From NCBI GenBank assembly GCA_046349915.1, contig JAXMBL010000003.1:1798001-1862000 (forward strand): a stretch of 64,000 bases of DNA, written 5' to 3'. Below, in pieces: positions 37,845 through 47,002 of the stretch. The notes under the pieces are model-generated. The model was not told where the DNA came from. It worked only from the letters and a program-made list of their open reading frames with translations, and searched no databases. The first letter of the stretch is position 1. Each line of letters opens with the position of its first letter. The translations under genes were made by a program, and so were the position numbers. This DNA comes from CAIXSC01 sp046349915. GTDB taxonomy: Bacteria; Planctomycetota; Planctomycetia; Pirellulales; Pirellulaceae.

Positions 37845-38615
37845 TTAGCCCGTCATTCCGCCGTCCACTGTCAATACCTGTCCCGTGACGTAGGAAGCGG
37901 CGGAACTCGCCAGAAACGCCACGCACGCCGCCACGTCCTCGGGCTTGCCGAGTCGCTTGGCGGGGATTCGTTTCTTGGCTTCGTCAATAATGGCGGGACC
38001 CAGCACCTGCGTCATTTCACTTTCAATAAAGCCAGGCGCTACCGCGTTGACCGTGACGTTACGGCCCGCCAGCTCTCGACTCAAGCTGCGGCTGAAACCG
38101 ATCAAGCCTGCCTTGGACGCCGAATAGTTGGTCTGGCCGGCGTTCCCCATCAAGCCCGAAACGCTCGAGATGTTGATGATTCTTCCATAGCGAGCCCGCA
38201 TCATGTGCCTGGAGGCCGCCCTCGCAAACAGAAAGGCGCCGCGCAGATTGGTGGTGATTACGTCATCCCATTCGTCATCCGACATGCGGGGCAGCAGCGT
38301 GTCGCGAGTCACACCGGCGTTGTTGACCAAGATGTCCAATCGCCCCCAGTTGTCGGCGATCCCGTCCACGACCTGATCGACGCTCTCGCGCGACTTGACG
38401 TCGCAAGTGAAGGCCTCGGCCTGGCCGCCGATGGCCACGATTTCCGCCACGGTTTGGGCGAGTTTCTCGGCGTTTCGCGCCACGCACGCCACGCGAGCTC
38501 CGTTGCGGGCCAATTCAACCGCCATGGCTCGTCCCAGGCCTTGAGACGCCCCAGTCACCAAGGCGACTCGCCCCGACAAATCAACGATCATGGCTCGTTT
38601 GTTTTCGTCCGACAT
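37845..38615 (-). CDS. fabG: 3-oxoacyl-ACP reductase
   Basis: NADPH-dependent SDR enzyme of fatty acid elongation, 256 residues from ATG 38615 (248 from ATG 38591). The Rossmann motif is TGASQGLG, with NNAG, catalytic Ser in NISSVSGLMGNAGQ, and Tyr-Lys in YSASKAG. The C-terminus PEDVAACVAFLASSAASYVTGQ is typical of FabG. Neither start has a strong ribosome binding site. Between fabD and acpP in the fatty-acid cluster. Confidence 0.95.
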   Translation of the reverse strand: MSDENKRAMIVDLSGRVALVTGASQGLGRAMAVELARNGARVACVARNAEKLAQTVAEIVAIGGQAEAFTCDVKSRESVDQVVDGIADNWGRLDILVNNAGVTRDTLLPRMSDDEWDDVITTNLRGAFLFARAASRHMMRARYGRIINISSVSGLMGNAGQTNYSASKAGLIGFSRSLSRELAGRNVTVNAVAPGFIESEMTQVLGPAIIDEAKKRIPAKRLGKPEDVAACVAFLASSAASYVTGQVLTVDGGMTG

Positions 38616-38743
38616 ACCCAAATTCCCGTAGTTTCTGATGGCTGTAGTGAAATGGCCGTCAAGTCGAAACACGACTCTTCGGCTTTCCTACCAAACGCAA
38701 CGCGAATGCGAAACCCTGATTAGCACACTCGCCATATACGCAC

Positions 38744-39670
38744 CTAGGCCGAAATGTTGTCGCATTTGAGCTTGCGGTCGATTCGCTTCAGTAATCCCGC
38801 CAAAACTCGGCCCGGCCCTATTTCAAAGAAATGATCGCACCCACGTCCGATTAATGCTCGCATGGAATCTTCCCAGCGGACGGGCGATACCACCTGCTGG
38901 ACCAGCAAGGCGCGAATCTCTTCCGGATCCGAATGAGGCTGAGCATCCACGTTGGAGATCACTGGGATTCGAGGGGCCCGCAGAGGTACATTGGCCAGGG
39001 TGACGGCCAATTTTTGCACGGCCGAATCCATCAGGGGCGTGTGGAAAGCGCCCGCGACCGCCAACGGAATGGCCTTCATCGCCCCCGCTCCTGGAGCGGC
39101 CTCGGCGGCTCGGGCACAAGCCTCTTTGCTCCCTGATACAACAATGTTGCCCGGGCAAAGCAGGTTGGCGACCTGTAGTACCTCGCCGGGTTTACGAACT
39201 TGGTCGCAGAGAGCTTCGACCTTTTCTCGTTCCAGGCCCAGAATGCTCACCATGCCGCTGGGATTCGCTTCCGCAGCTTCTTGCATGGCCACGCCCCGCG
39301 CCCGCACCACTCGCAGGCCGTCTTCGAACTCCATCACGCCCGCGAAAACCAAGGAGGTGTACTCTCCAAGGCTTAAACCGGCTGTCGCCTCGCAGGCCTC
39401 GGCCTGTCCAGGCGAGTCGATTCGCAGGGCTTCCAGCGCAGCCAAACTCGCGACATACAGTGCCGGTTGACTGTTGTCGGTGGCATCGAGTCGCTCTGCG
39501 GGGCCTTGAAAGCAAAGCTCCGCCAAGTCGAAACCCAATATGGCATTAGCCCGGTCGAAGAGGCGGCGAGCTTCGGGGAGCCTTTCAACGAGGGCCCTCG
39601 CCATGCCAACCGCCTGAGCCCCTTGACCGGGGAACAGAAACGCGATTCGGCTCAAGTGGTCGCGGCTCAA
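38744..39670 (-). CDS. fabD: malonyl-CoA:ACP transacylase
   Basis: Loads malonyl groups onto ACP, 308 residues or slightly fewer. FLFPGQGAQAVGMA near the N-terminus, nucleophile Ser100 in GLSLGEYTSL (usually GHSLGEY) and the His in AGAFHTPLMDSAV mark the active site. The start region is a 15-bp tandem duplication offering TTG at 39670 or TTG at 39655; the latter gives MSRIAFLFPGQG, the more usual N-terminus. Overlaps or abuts rpmF. Confidence 0.95.
   Translation of the reverse strand: MSRDHLSRIAFLFPGQGAQAVGMARALVERLPEARRLFDRANAILGFDLAELCFQGPAERLDATDNSQPALYVASLAALEALRIDSPGQAEACEATAGLSLGEYTSLVFAGVMEFEDGLRVVRARGVAMQEAAEANPSGMVSILGLEREKVEALCDQVRKPGEVLQVANLLCPGNIVVSGSKEACARAAEAAPGAGAMKAIPLAVAGAFHTPLMDSAVQKLAVTLANVPLRAPRIPVISNVDAQPHSDPEEIRALLVQQVVSPVRWEDSMRALIGRGCDHFFEIGPGRVLAGLLKRIDRKLKCDNISA
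39641..39670. repeat. 15-bp tandem duplication at the rpmF/fabD junction
   Basis: Two copies of CACTTGAGCCGCGAC-type sequence lie side by side on the minus strand. They duplicate the rpmF stop context and the fabD TTG start, so fabD has two equivalent start codons five codons apart. Confidence 0.6.
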
Positions 39671-39855
39671 GTGGTCGTCGTCTCCGGCTCAACAATCACT
39701 CGTCCCATGTAGAATCCGCACTTCGGGCAGACGACATGCGACGGCTTCGGGGTGCTGCACCGCGGGCATGCCTGCAGCTGTTTCGGTTTCAACGCGTCGT
39801 GTGCCCGACGCCGACCGGTGCGGGAATTTGACTGACGCCGTTTGGGTACTGCCAT
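39667..39855 (-). CDS. rpmF: 50S ribosomal protein L32
   Basis: 62 residues. The N-terminus MAVPKRRQSNSRTGRRRAHD and a four-cysteine zinc ribbon (Cys30, 33, 43, 46 in CPRC and CPKC) identify L32. Its pairing with fatty-acid genes is widely conserved, though plsX and fabH are absent here. The stop overlaps the longer fabD start (TTGA). Confidence 0.97.
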   Translation of the reverse strand: MAVPKRRQSNSRTGRRRAHDALKPKQLQACPRCSTPKPSHVVCPKCGFYMGRVIVEPETTTT

Positions 39856-40130
39856 GATCTCCTCCGATTGGAAAGCTCGACATGCTAAAGAGCCACCCTA
39901 GGATGTGTCAAGCCACACCCCGAAACCCTTCGGCCTCGAAATTCACCTCTTGTCGACATCCCGGCGGCGTCGCGTGCGACTTTTTCGCCAGAAAACCGCC
40001 TAGGCGGGCTAGCCGCAACCCTCTTGTCCACTCGAATGTGGAACGTCAGATTGGGGGGGCGAGGATCAACAATCCAACGCATTTTTTTCACTTTCGCCAT
40101 GTACTCGGACCTTCCCCAGAAGGGTGTCTC

Positions 40131-41543
40131 ATGTTCCGCCCCAAGCCAGATAATCGAGCTAGTTTCCCTAACCGGTCGGCCTTTTCAGCTCGCCCGCGAA
40201 TCGGCTGGCTCTTCCTGGGGTGCGCAGTATTTTGCTGCGGTTGTCAGTCCCGTGAAGCGCAGGGCCCCTCGCAAACTGAGCCCAAGTCGGTAGATGTGCA
40301 AGCAGCAAACCCAGCCGCTTCAGCCGCTGAAGTTGTGGAATCTCCCGCGTCAAGCGGCGCCCCCCCTTCGACGTCGCCCGCCCCGTCGTTCGCCCCGGCC
40401 ACGGCCGCGGCCGAGCCGTTCAAGGCGCCGCTGAGCGCCGAAGAGCTGAAAGAGGGCTGGATCTCTTTGTTTGACGGCGAAACACTGTTCGGTTGGCAAG
40501 CGGCGACCGCCGCGAACTGGGCCGTATCGACGGAACGGACGATCACGGTGTCGGAGGGAGAACCGGGCTTGCTGGTGTCCGCCGTGCCTTGGAGCGACTA
40601 CGTGCTGCGTCTGGAGTTTCGCTTTGCTCCAGGGACCAACAGCGGCATTTTCCTGCACACGCTCGCGAAGCCTCAGGATCCCAAGGCCGACTGTTACGAA
40701 CTGAACATCGCCGAGCCGGCGACGAGTCCTTTTCCAACTGGGAGTTTGGTCGGTCGACAAAAATCGGACGGGGATGCAGGCGCCGCACCGCCAGATACTT
40801 GGCATCACTACGAAGTCGCCGTGCAGGGTGGGCATGTTGTCGTCAAGCTGAACGGCAAGCAGGTACTGGACTACACCGATCCAATGCCGCTCGGCCGCGG
40901 TCACATCGGTCTGCAACTGAACAAAGGGGCCGTGGCGTTCCGCAATGTGCAACTTCAGCCGCTGGGGTTCCAATCGCTCTTCAACGGACGCGATTTGACT
41001 GGCTGGAAGGAGTATCCGCAGTTGAAGAGTCGGTTCTCCGTCACGGAGGCGGGTGAGCTGCGAGTCCAAGACGGGCGCGGCCAATTGGAGACCGTGGGCG
41101 AGTTCGGGGATTTTGTGGCTCGTCTGGAATGCCGCACCAACGCCCCTCAACTGAATTCCGGCCTCTTTTTTCGCTGCGTTCCGGGAGGGGAGATGCTGGG
41201 ATATGAAAGCCAAATCCATAATGGCTTCAAGAACGGGGATCGTCGCCAAGTCGTCGATTGTGGAACCGGCGGCATATTCCGTCGAGTGAATGCTCGGCTT
41301 GTGGCTGCCGACGACCTGACTTGGTTTACCAAGACGATCAACGCGGCAGGACCAGAGATCGCCGTCTGGGTCAACGGTTATCAAGTGACTCAATGGACCG
41401 ACGACCGCCAGCCGGACGAAAATCCTCGCAAGGGGCTGCGCACCAGCCCGGGGACTTTCCAGTTGCAAGGACATGATCCTACGACCGATATTCTGTTTCG
41501 CAATCTCGCCGCCGTGGAAATGGCTAAACGGCGAGTCGATTGA
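40131..41543 (+). CDS. lipoprotein with two DUF1080 (3-keto-disaccharide hydrolase) domains
   Basis: 470 residues. The signal peptide ends in a lipobox (LGCAVFCCGC), so the protein is lipid-anchored. An Ala/Pro/Ser-rich linker leads to two DUF1080 concanavalin-like domains, one starting GWISLFDGETLFGWQ near residue 105, the other FQSLFNGRDLTGWKE near 280. Each has the EFR..NSGIFLH or ECR..NSGLFFRC strand typical of the family, which is greatly expanded in planctomycetes and acts on sugars. ATG at 40131 has AGAAGGG upstream; the longer frame to 39882 lacks support. Confidence 0.9.
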   Translation: MFRPKPDNRASFPNRSAFSARPRIGWLFLGCAVFCCGCQSREAQGPSQTEPKSVDVQAANPAASAAEVVESPASSGAPPSTSPAPSFAPATAAAEPFKAPLSAEELKEGWISLFDGETLFGWQAATAANWAVSTERTITVSEGEPGLLVSAVPWSDYVLRLEFRFAPGTNSGIFLHTLAKPQDPKADCYELNIAEPATSPFPTGSLVGRQKSDGDAGAAPPDTWHHYEVAVQGGHVVVKLNGKQVLDYTDPMPLGRGHIGLQLNKGAVAFRNVQLQPLGFQSLFNGRDLTGWKEYPQLKSRFSVTEAGELRVQDGRGQLETVGEFGDFVARLECRTNAPQLNSGLFFRCVPGGEMLGYESQIHNGFKNGDRRQVVDCGTGGIFRRVNARLVAADDLTWFTKTINAAGPEIAVWVNGYQVTQWTDDRQPDENPRKGLRTSPGTFQLQGHDPTTDILFRNLAAVEMAKRRVD

Positions 41544-41550
41544 GGCGGTT

Positions 41551-41567
41551 CGGCTCACGTTGAGCCG
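41551..41567. terminator. hairpin between convergent genes
   Basis: CGGCTCA-CGT-TGAGCCG, seven perfect pairs, extended by GCGG and CGCC-type flanks. It lies eight bases past the DUF1080 stop and 25 bases from the mutM stop, a likely bidirectional transcript end although no T-tract follows. Confidence 0.45.
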
Positions 41568-41591
41568 CGCCGTTCACTGAATGGCTTGGAT

Positions 41592-42425
41592 TCATTTCTG
41601 GCAGTGGCGGCAGAAGAAAGTGCTGCGTTGAGCTTGAACGATGCGTTGGATCAGTTTGTCGCCGCAGCGAGGGCACGGTAGCCCCTCGCGGTCGTAGACT
41701 CGGTGATGATTCTGGTAGCCGCCCTCCTGGCTCAGCACGTTCCGATACGTCCCGTCGGACAATGTCGAACCCTCATATCGGACAGCCTCTTCCAGCACGT
41801 GGAGGATGGCGTCGTGCACTCGACGCCATTCGACTTTGGTCAATCTCGCGCACTTGCGTCGAGGGTCGATTTTCGCGACATGCAGTATCTCCGCCGCGTA
41901 CAGATTCCCGATTCCCGCGACCAGTTTCTGGTCGAGCAACGCCACTTTGATTTCGCGTTTTCCGCCCGCAAAACGCTGGTGGAACTCGGCGAAATCGATG
42001 TTCAAGGCATCGGGGCCCAGATGTGTGGGGCCGAGTCGGTCGATCACTTCTTGGGCCGTCAGCACCTTGACTGAGCCGAGTCCGCGACGATCCCAATACC
42101 AAACGTGAGACAGGCGGCTCCCTTCGATTCGCAACTCCAACCGCAAGTGCTCGACGCTCGGCGGGTCGCTGACCAGAACCAGGCCGGTCATACGGGGTTC
42201 AAAAACGAGCGCATCGCCCGAGTCGAGCCGCACCAAGACGCGTTTCCCCAAGCGGTCGATGGCCACGATTTGACGCCCCACAACTCGACGTTGCAGCCCC
42301 GGCCAATCGGGTTCCAGGGTGATCGATTTACGTGGACAGGGACAACGGACGATGTCGCGGATGACGCCCCCGACGGTGTCGAGGATGCCGCGACGCATGG
42401 TTTCTACCTCGGGTAATTCGGGCAT
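41592..42425 (-). CDS. mutM: formamidopyrimidine-DNA glycosylase
   Basis: Bifunctional glycosylase/AP lyase removing 8-oxoguanine, 277 residues. The N-terminus PELPEVETMRRGI provides the Pro nucleophile and Glu3. The helix-two-turn-helix follows (LLDQKLVAGIGNLYAAEILHVAKIDPRR), and a C-terminal zinc finger CPRCG...CRHCQ holds the DNA. ATG at 42425 is fixed by the invariant mature N-terminus; the upstream reading to 42824 is spurious and crosses the trpB start. Confidence 0.97.
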   Translation of the reverse strand: MPELPEVETMRRGILDTVGGVIRDIVRCPCPRKSITLEPDWPGLQRRVVGRQIVAIDRLGKRVLVRLDSGDALVFEPRMTGLVLVSDPPSVEHLRLELRIEGSRLSHVWYWDRRGLGSVKVLTAQEVIDRLGPTHLGPDALNIDFAEFHQRFAGGKREIKVALLDQKLVAGIGNLYAAEILHVAKIDPRRKCARLTKVEWRRVHDAILHVLEEAVRYEGSTLSDGTYRNVLSQEGGYQNHHRVYDREGLPCPRCGDKLIQRIVQAQRSTFFCRHCQK

Positions 42426-42644
42426 GGTCGTCCAGCAGAGTTGGTGGGGACGAGGAAACGTGAACGAATGTAACAACAGACTACTCGAAGGAACTCTCGG
42501 AACAGATAATGTCCTAAGGGCAAATGGTCGAGGGGCAAGCGATTGTAATCGAGGCTCCAGGCCGCTTGACCATCCCGCATGCTCGGTCGAGAATCGAAAG
42601 CTTGCGGTTGGTTTCGAGTTTGTTGAGCTGGTACGGTGAAAATA

Positions 42645-43883
42645 ATGGCCACGATTTCTGGCGCGAACAGCGCTGCGAGCGGTTCGACGGCGTCCAGTCA
42701 GGTTCCATCCGAATCGGGGCGGTTTGGCCAGTTTGGAGGGCGGTACGTCCCCGAGACGCTCACGAAAGCGCTCGAGTCGTTGACCGTCGAGTATGAACTG
42801 GCGCGAAAAGACCCGTTGTTCCAAGCGGAATTGGACGAGCTGTTCAAGAACTACGTGGGACGCCCTTCCCCGCTCTACTACGCTCGGCGACTAAGCGAGA
42901 AGTGCGGCGGCGCCCAGATCTGGCTCAAACGCGAGGACTTGAATCACACGGGCGCCCACAAGATCAACAACACGTTGGGACAAGCCCTGCTCACGCTGCG
43001 AATGGGAAAGCGGCGAGTGATCGCGGAGACGGGAGCGGGACAGCACGGAGTAGCGACGGCCACGGCTTGTGCTCGATTCGGCCTGGATTGCGTTGTGTAC
43101 ATGGGTGAAGAGGATGTGCGGCGACAGGCGCCGAACGTCTTCAGCATGAAGCTGCTGGGGGCGGAAGTTCGCCCGGTCACCAGCGGTTCTCGCACCCTGC
43201 GCGACGCGATTAACGAAGCCATGCGAGATTGGATGTCCTCCGTCGAAACCACTCACTACATCATCGGTTCGGTGGTCGGGCCTCACCCGTTTCCCCGCAT
43301 CGTCCGCGACTTCCAGTCGGTGATTGGCCGAGAGACTCGCCAGCAATGCCTCACCCAACTCGGACGACTTCCCGACTTGGTAGTGGCGAGTGTCGGCGGG
43401 GGGAGTAACGCGGCGGGTATGTTCTACCCCTTTGTCGATGATCATGCCGTGAAGCTGTTGGGAGTTGAAGCGGGTGGTCGAGGTTCGCTGGCAGGCGATC
43501 ATGCCGCTCCCTTGAGCTATGGCCAGCCGGGAATCCTGCACGGAAGCTACAGCTACGTCATGCAGGATGAGGATGGTCAAACCAGCGACGTGCATTCTAT
43601 CTCGGCGGGGTTGGATTATCCGGGAGTTGGTCCCGAGCATAGCTATTGGAAAGATACGGGGCGCGTCGAGTACTCCTATTGTCGCGATGACGACGCGCTT
43701 ACTGCTTTCGATCTATTGGCTCGATCGGAAGGCATCTTGCCGGCGCTGGAAAGCTCCCATGCGATCGCCAAGGCCATGCAGGTCGCGGCGGTGCGTGGCA
43801 AGGACGAAGTCGTGGTGGTCTGCTTGTCGGGCAGAGGCGATAAGGACGCCGCGGAGATTCGTCGGATTCGGGGTTGGATTTAA
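42645..43883 (+). CDS. trpB: tryptophan synthase beta chain
   Basis: PLP enzyme joining indole and serine, 412 residues. FGQFGGRYVPETL, the PLP lysine in HTGAHKINNTLGQALL, GAGQHGVATAT, phosphate-binding GGGSNAAGMF and EGILPALESSHA are all present; it is the TrpB1 form that partners TrpA. An N-terminal Ser/Ala-rich tail of about 20 residues is extra. ATG at 42645 is preferred to GTG at 42636. trpA follows after 97 bp. Confidence 0.97.
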   Translation: MATISGANSAASGSTASSQVPSESGRFGQFGGRYVPETLTKALESLTVEYELARKDPLFQAELDELFKNYVGRPSPLYYARRLSEKCGGAQIWLKREDLNHTGAHKINNTLGQALLTLRMGKRRVIAETGAGQHGVATATACARFGLDCVVYMGEEDVRRQAPNVFSMKLLGAEVRPVTSGSRTLRDAINEAMRDWMSSVETTHYIIGSVVGPHPFPRIVRDFQSVIGRETRQQCLTQLGRLPDLVVASVGGGSNAAGMFYPFVDDHAVKLLGVEAGGRGSLAGDHAAPLSYGQPGILHGSYSYVMQDEDGQTSDVHSISAGLDYPGVGPEHSYWKDTGRVEYSYCRDDDALTAFDLLARSEGILPALESSHAIAKAMQVAAVRGKDEVVVVCLSGRGDKDAAEIRRIRGWI

Positions 43884-43980
43884 GGTCGTTGGCCTGTGTG
43901 TTTGCTGACCTTTCCGCGTTGGCTTGATCTCGTTGGCAGTTAGGTTCGTTTCTACCGCATTTCTTCAGGATGAGAGCAGC

Positions 43981-44784
43981 ATGTCGGCCGTCGATTTAAT
44001 GTTCCAGCAGCTACGAGCCGCCGGTCGCAAGGCGCTCATCCCCTTCGTGACCGCGGGCGACCCTGATTTGGCGTTCACTCGCGCGCTCGTTCAGGAACTC
44101 GACGCCCGCGGTTGTCATCTCTGCGAACTGGGCATTCCCTACAGCGATCCGATCGCGGATGGCCCGGTCATTCAAGCTTCGTACACGCGCGCCTTGAATC
44201 GCAAAGTCAAGCTCGATCAGATCCTGGAAATGGCTCGCGGCGTCGCGCCGACCGTGCGACTCCCGCTCGTGACGATGGTGAGTTACGCGATCATTTACCG
44301 CCACGGCTTGGAGCGATATGTGGCCGACGCGAAGGCGAGTGGAATCGCCGGCGCGATTGTGCCGGACCTGTTGGTCGACGAAGCGGGTTCGCTGGCGGAA
44401 TTGTGCCGCAAAGAGGATTTCAGCCTGATTCAATTGGTCACTCCCACGACTCCTCGCGAACGAGCGTTGCGGATCGCGGAACAGTCTTCCGGCTTCTTGT
44501 ATTACGTCTCTGTCACGGGGATCACGGGGGAACGAACGCAGCTCCCGCCCGATTTGGTGGACAACGTGGCTTGGCTCCGTGAACGGACTCCCCTGCCCCT
44601 CTGCATTGGCTTTGGCATCAGTCAGCCCGAACATGTCTCGTTGTTGAGGCAAGTGGCGGATGGGCTGATCGTGGGCTCGGCGCTGATGCGTCGAGTGGCC
44701 CAGACCGAGTCGCAATCACCAGAGCAAGTGATTCGGGGAATCGGCGATTACGCGGCCAGTCTGTTGGCGGCGCTCAATCCCTAG
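43981..44784 (+). CDS. trpA: tryptophan synthase alpha chain
   Basis: Cleaves indole-3-glycerol phosphate to indole, 267 residues, TIM barrel. Catalytic Glu and Asp lie in CELGIPYSDPIADGPVIQ, with FVTAGDPD near the N-terminus and GFGISQPEHV near the phosphate site. AGGATGAGAG precedes the ATG at 43981. Follows trpB; other trp genes are not in the window. Confidence 0.97.
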   Translation: MSAVDLMFQQLRAAGRKALIPFVTAGDPDLAFTRALVQELDARGCHLCELGIPYSDPIADGPVIQASYTRALNRKVKLDQILEMARGVAPTVRLPLVTMVSYAIIYRHGLERYVADAKASGIAGAIVPDLLVDEAGSLAELCRKEDFSLIQLVTPTTPRERALRIAEQSSGFLYYVSVTGITGERTQLPPDLVDNVAWLRERTPLPLCIGFGISQPEHVSLLRQVADGLIVGSALMRRVAQTESQSPEQVIRGIGDYAASLLAALNP

Positions 44785-44835
44785 CCAAAATCGGTCGATA
44801 GGTGCGATTAGCACCCGTGCAGTAGCTCCTTTGTA

Positions 44836-44856
44836 CGACGGACTTCCAGTCCGTCG
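44836..44856. repeat. dispersed palindrome A, copy 4
   Basis: CGACGGAC-TTCCA-GTCCGTCG preceded by GTA, so in the opposite orientation to copies 1-3. 51 bp past the trpA stop. Confidence 0.85.
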
Positions 44857-44915
44857 ATCCAGTGCGTGCCGGACAGGCCAAGTCGATAATCCGCGAGATT
44901 GAGCCAATCCGAGGT

Positions 44916-44979
44916 GGGGCAGGTTTTCAACCTGGCCGGCAGTCCGTAACCCAGCTGGGGCAGGTTGAAAACCTGACCC
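44916..44979. repeat. dispersed palindrome B, two copies
   Basis: GGGGCAGGTT-TTC-AACCTGGCC (44916-44937) and GGGGCAGGTT-GAA-AACCTGACCC (44957-44979). The cores are reverse complements of each other. They sit beside palindrome A copy 4 in the trpA downstream gap. Confidence 0.75.
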
Positions 44980-45000
44980 ACGGTCGACAAACGGCTGCTC

Positions 45001-45030
45001 TTGACGTTCCCGCGGGATGCGTCGTAGAGT
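45001..45030 (+). promoter_or_regulatory. putative promoter with palindrome in the spacer
   Basis: TTGACG (45001-45006), 18-bp spacer, TAGAGT (45025-45030), 52 bp before the start at 45083. The perfect palindrome TCCCGCGGGA (45008-45017) fills the spacer. A 21-bp copy with two mismatches lies at 45748-45768. Confidence 0.4.
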
Positions 45031-45082
45031 TGAAAGAACAGGCGAGACGTGCGTGCGATCGTGGCGAATGGAGGCTGGGCTG

Positions 45083-45622
45083 ATGACGCTCAACCAACCC
45101 AACGTAACGTTGCGGCGGTTTTTCGCCGGCTTGGCCGAGTCGATTTTCGAGTCGGAACTCGGTGTGGCCGACCCGCCACTGATTGACTACCTCAGCGAAT
45201 TACTCTACCGCTTCGTGCGGAACGACTCGGTCGTTCGCGTGCGATCCCTAACCGGTCGCCCGCTCTCGGATGTCGCCGAGATGTTGCTGGAAGCGGAAAT
45301 GCGAGTGGGCGAGGCTCGACGCGAATTTCATCGCCAAATCGGCGACTTTACGCTCTTTTGGACCGGCCTGTTTCCCGAATCGTTGCGACGCGGACCTGGC
45401 ACGATCGCCGCGGATCGCTACGGCGATTATTGCGAACACGGAAAACGCGCCTACCGCATCGCCAGCGAAATCGTCTTGCCAGCCGACGAGTCGGACTCGG
45501 GAAGTGTGCTGGAGCGGTTGAGCGACGAGTTTGAAATGTGCGCGTATGGGTTGCGCGAGGTGCGTCGCGAGTGGGAGCGTCGTGAGCAAGGGGGAGATCC
45601 ACCGATGTTGTGGGTCGGCTGA
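45083..45622 (+). CDS. conserved hypothetical protein
   Basis: 179 residues, soluble, mostly helical. It begins MTLNQPNVTLRRFFAGLAES and has LIDYLSELLYRFVRND, EMRVGEARREFHRQIGDFTLFW and a C-terminal charged helix EMCAYGLREVRREWERRE. No domain is recognised. ATG at 45083 follows GGAGG by eight bases; the frame to 45017 extends into the predicted promoter. corA follows about 220 bp downstream on the same strand. Confidence 0.75.
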   Translation: MTLNQPNVTLRRFFAGLAESIFESELGVADPPLIDYLSELLYRFVRNDSVVRVRSLTGRPLSDVAEMLLEAEMRVGEARREFHRQIGDFTLFWTGLFPESLRRGPGTIAADRYGDYCEHGKRAYRIASEIVLPADESDSGSVLERLSDEFEMCAYGLREVRREWERREQGGDPPMLWVG

Positions 45623-45747
45623 TTTTCCTGGCAGCCGTCTTTCGTTGGCGACGCGATTCGAGCAGCTCCAAACGCTGCCGGTAGTTCTTTCGTTTCCCGG
45701 CCGCGTTATGATGACGCGGAATTGCTCTGACTGTTCGGGTTAGAGAT

Positions 45748-45768
45748 TTCCCGCGGGACGCGTCGGAG
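45748..45768 (+). promoter_or_regulatory. second copy of the TCCCGCGGGA element
   Basis: Palindrome TCCCGCGGGA (45749-45758) within a 21-bp segment matching 45007-45027 at 19 positions. It lies about 75 bp before the corA start. No clear -35/-10 pair frames this copy. Confidence 0.4.
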
Positions 45769-45841
45769 TGAGCCGGTCGCGCAATCGGCGCGGTGGTTCC
45801 GCATCCCTTTGACCTGGCCGAGATGGTTCCGGCTGCCCATC

Positions 45842-46990
45842 ATGACGCGACACGGACGCAAACATCGCAAGAACGGGAAACACATCAGGCGTCGATCCGA
45901 ACCGGGCGCAATGCCTGGTGAAATTCTGGCGGATCCCTCAGCCAATGCTCCTCGCATGACCGTCATGGCCTATGGGCCAGACGCTGTCGTCGAACGACAC
46001 GTGCAACGCATCGCCGACTTACACGACTTACGTGGGCGATATCCGGTTCTCTGGCTCAACGTCGATGGACTGGGCGATCCCGCCACCATCGAGCGGATCG
46101 GCGAGATGTTTCAGTTGCATCGCTTGGCGTTGGAAGACGCCGTGAATACTCACCAGCGAGCCAAGCTCGATGTCTACGATTCCTTTCTCTTCGTCGTGGC
46201 TCGCATGGCGGACGAAAAGGTGCGTTCCTACACCGAGCAGTTGAGTCTCTTCATCGGCTCGAACTTCGTCATCACCATCCAAGAAGAGGCGGGCGATTGC
46301 TGGGATCCGCTGCGCGAGCGAATTCGACAAGGCGTCGGACGAACGCGGCATCAAGGGACCGATTTTCTCGCCTACTCGCTGCTCGACGCCGCCATTGACG
46401 CCTACTTTCCCTTGCTCGAGTCGTGCGGCGAGAAATTGGACAAGATCGAAGAGGATGTCGTGACTGCCGCGAACCACCAGTCTCTCGATGACCTGCATAA
46501 GGTGAAGGGCGAGTTGTTGGTGTTGCGCCGAGCGATTTGGCCGCATCGCGAAATGCTCGCGTCGCTGGCTCGCGATTCGACCCCCTTCATCACCGATGCG
46601 ACTCGCGTCTACCTGCGCGACTGCTACGACCACGTGATTCAAATCACGGATTTGTTGGAGACGTATCGCGAGTTGTCGGCCGATCTGCGCGATCTCTATA
46701 TGTCGGCGGTCAGTAATCGGATCAATGAAACGATGCGAGTGCTGACGATTATCGCCACGATTTTCATTCCGATCACCTTCATCGCCAGCATCTATGGCAT
46801 GAATTTCGATCCGGCGGCATCACCTTGGAACATGCCCGAATTGCGATGGTGGTTCGGCTATCCCTTTGCCTTGAGCTCTATGCTGGCGACCGCAGGCGGT
46901 ATGTGGTGGCACTTTCGTCGACGTGGTTGGCTCGCCCCCGTCGACCATGTGATTACACCCCACGCCGAGCAATCTGAAGCGGACGAATGA
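45842..46990 (+). CDS. corA: CorA-family magnesium/cobalt transporter
   Basis: Pentameric divalent-cation channel of the inner membrane, 382 residues. A large cytoplasmic domain ends in a long helix. Two C-terminal membrane spans (TIIATIFIPITFIASIY and FGYPFALSSMLATAGGMWW) flank the selectivity motif YGMNF and an acidic loop with MPELRW. ATG at 45842 is chosen; TTG at 45809 adds 11 codons. No strong ribosome binding site precedes either. Confidence 0.94.
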   Translation: MTRHGRKHRKNGKHIRRRSEPGAMPGEILADPSANAPRMTVMAYGPDAVVERHVQRIADLHDLRGRYPVLWLNVDGLGDPATIERIGEMFQLHRLALEDAVNTHQRAKLDVYDSFLFVVARMADEKVRSYTEQLSLFIGSNFVITIQEEAGDCWDPLRERIRQGVGRTRHQGTDFLAYSLLDAAIDAYFPLLESCGEKLDKIEEDVVTAANHQSLDDLHKVKGELLVLRRAIWPHREMLASLARDSTPFITDATRVYLRDCYDHVIQITDLLETYRELSADLRDLYMSAVSNRINETMRVLTIIATIFIPITFIASIYGMNFDPAASPWNMPELRWWFGYPFALSSMLATAGGMWWHFRRRGWLAPVDHVITPHAEQSEADE

Positions 46991-47002
46991 CCCGGCAGCG
47001 CC

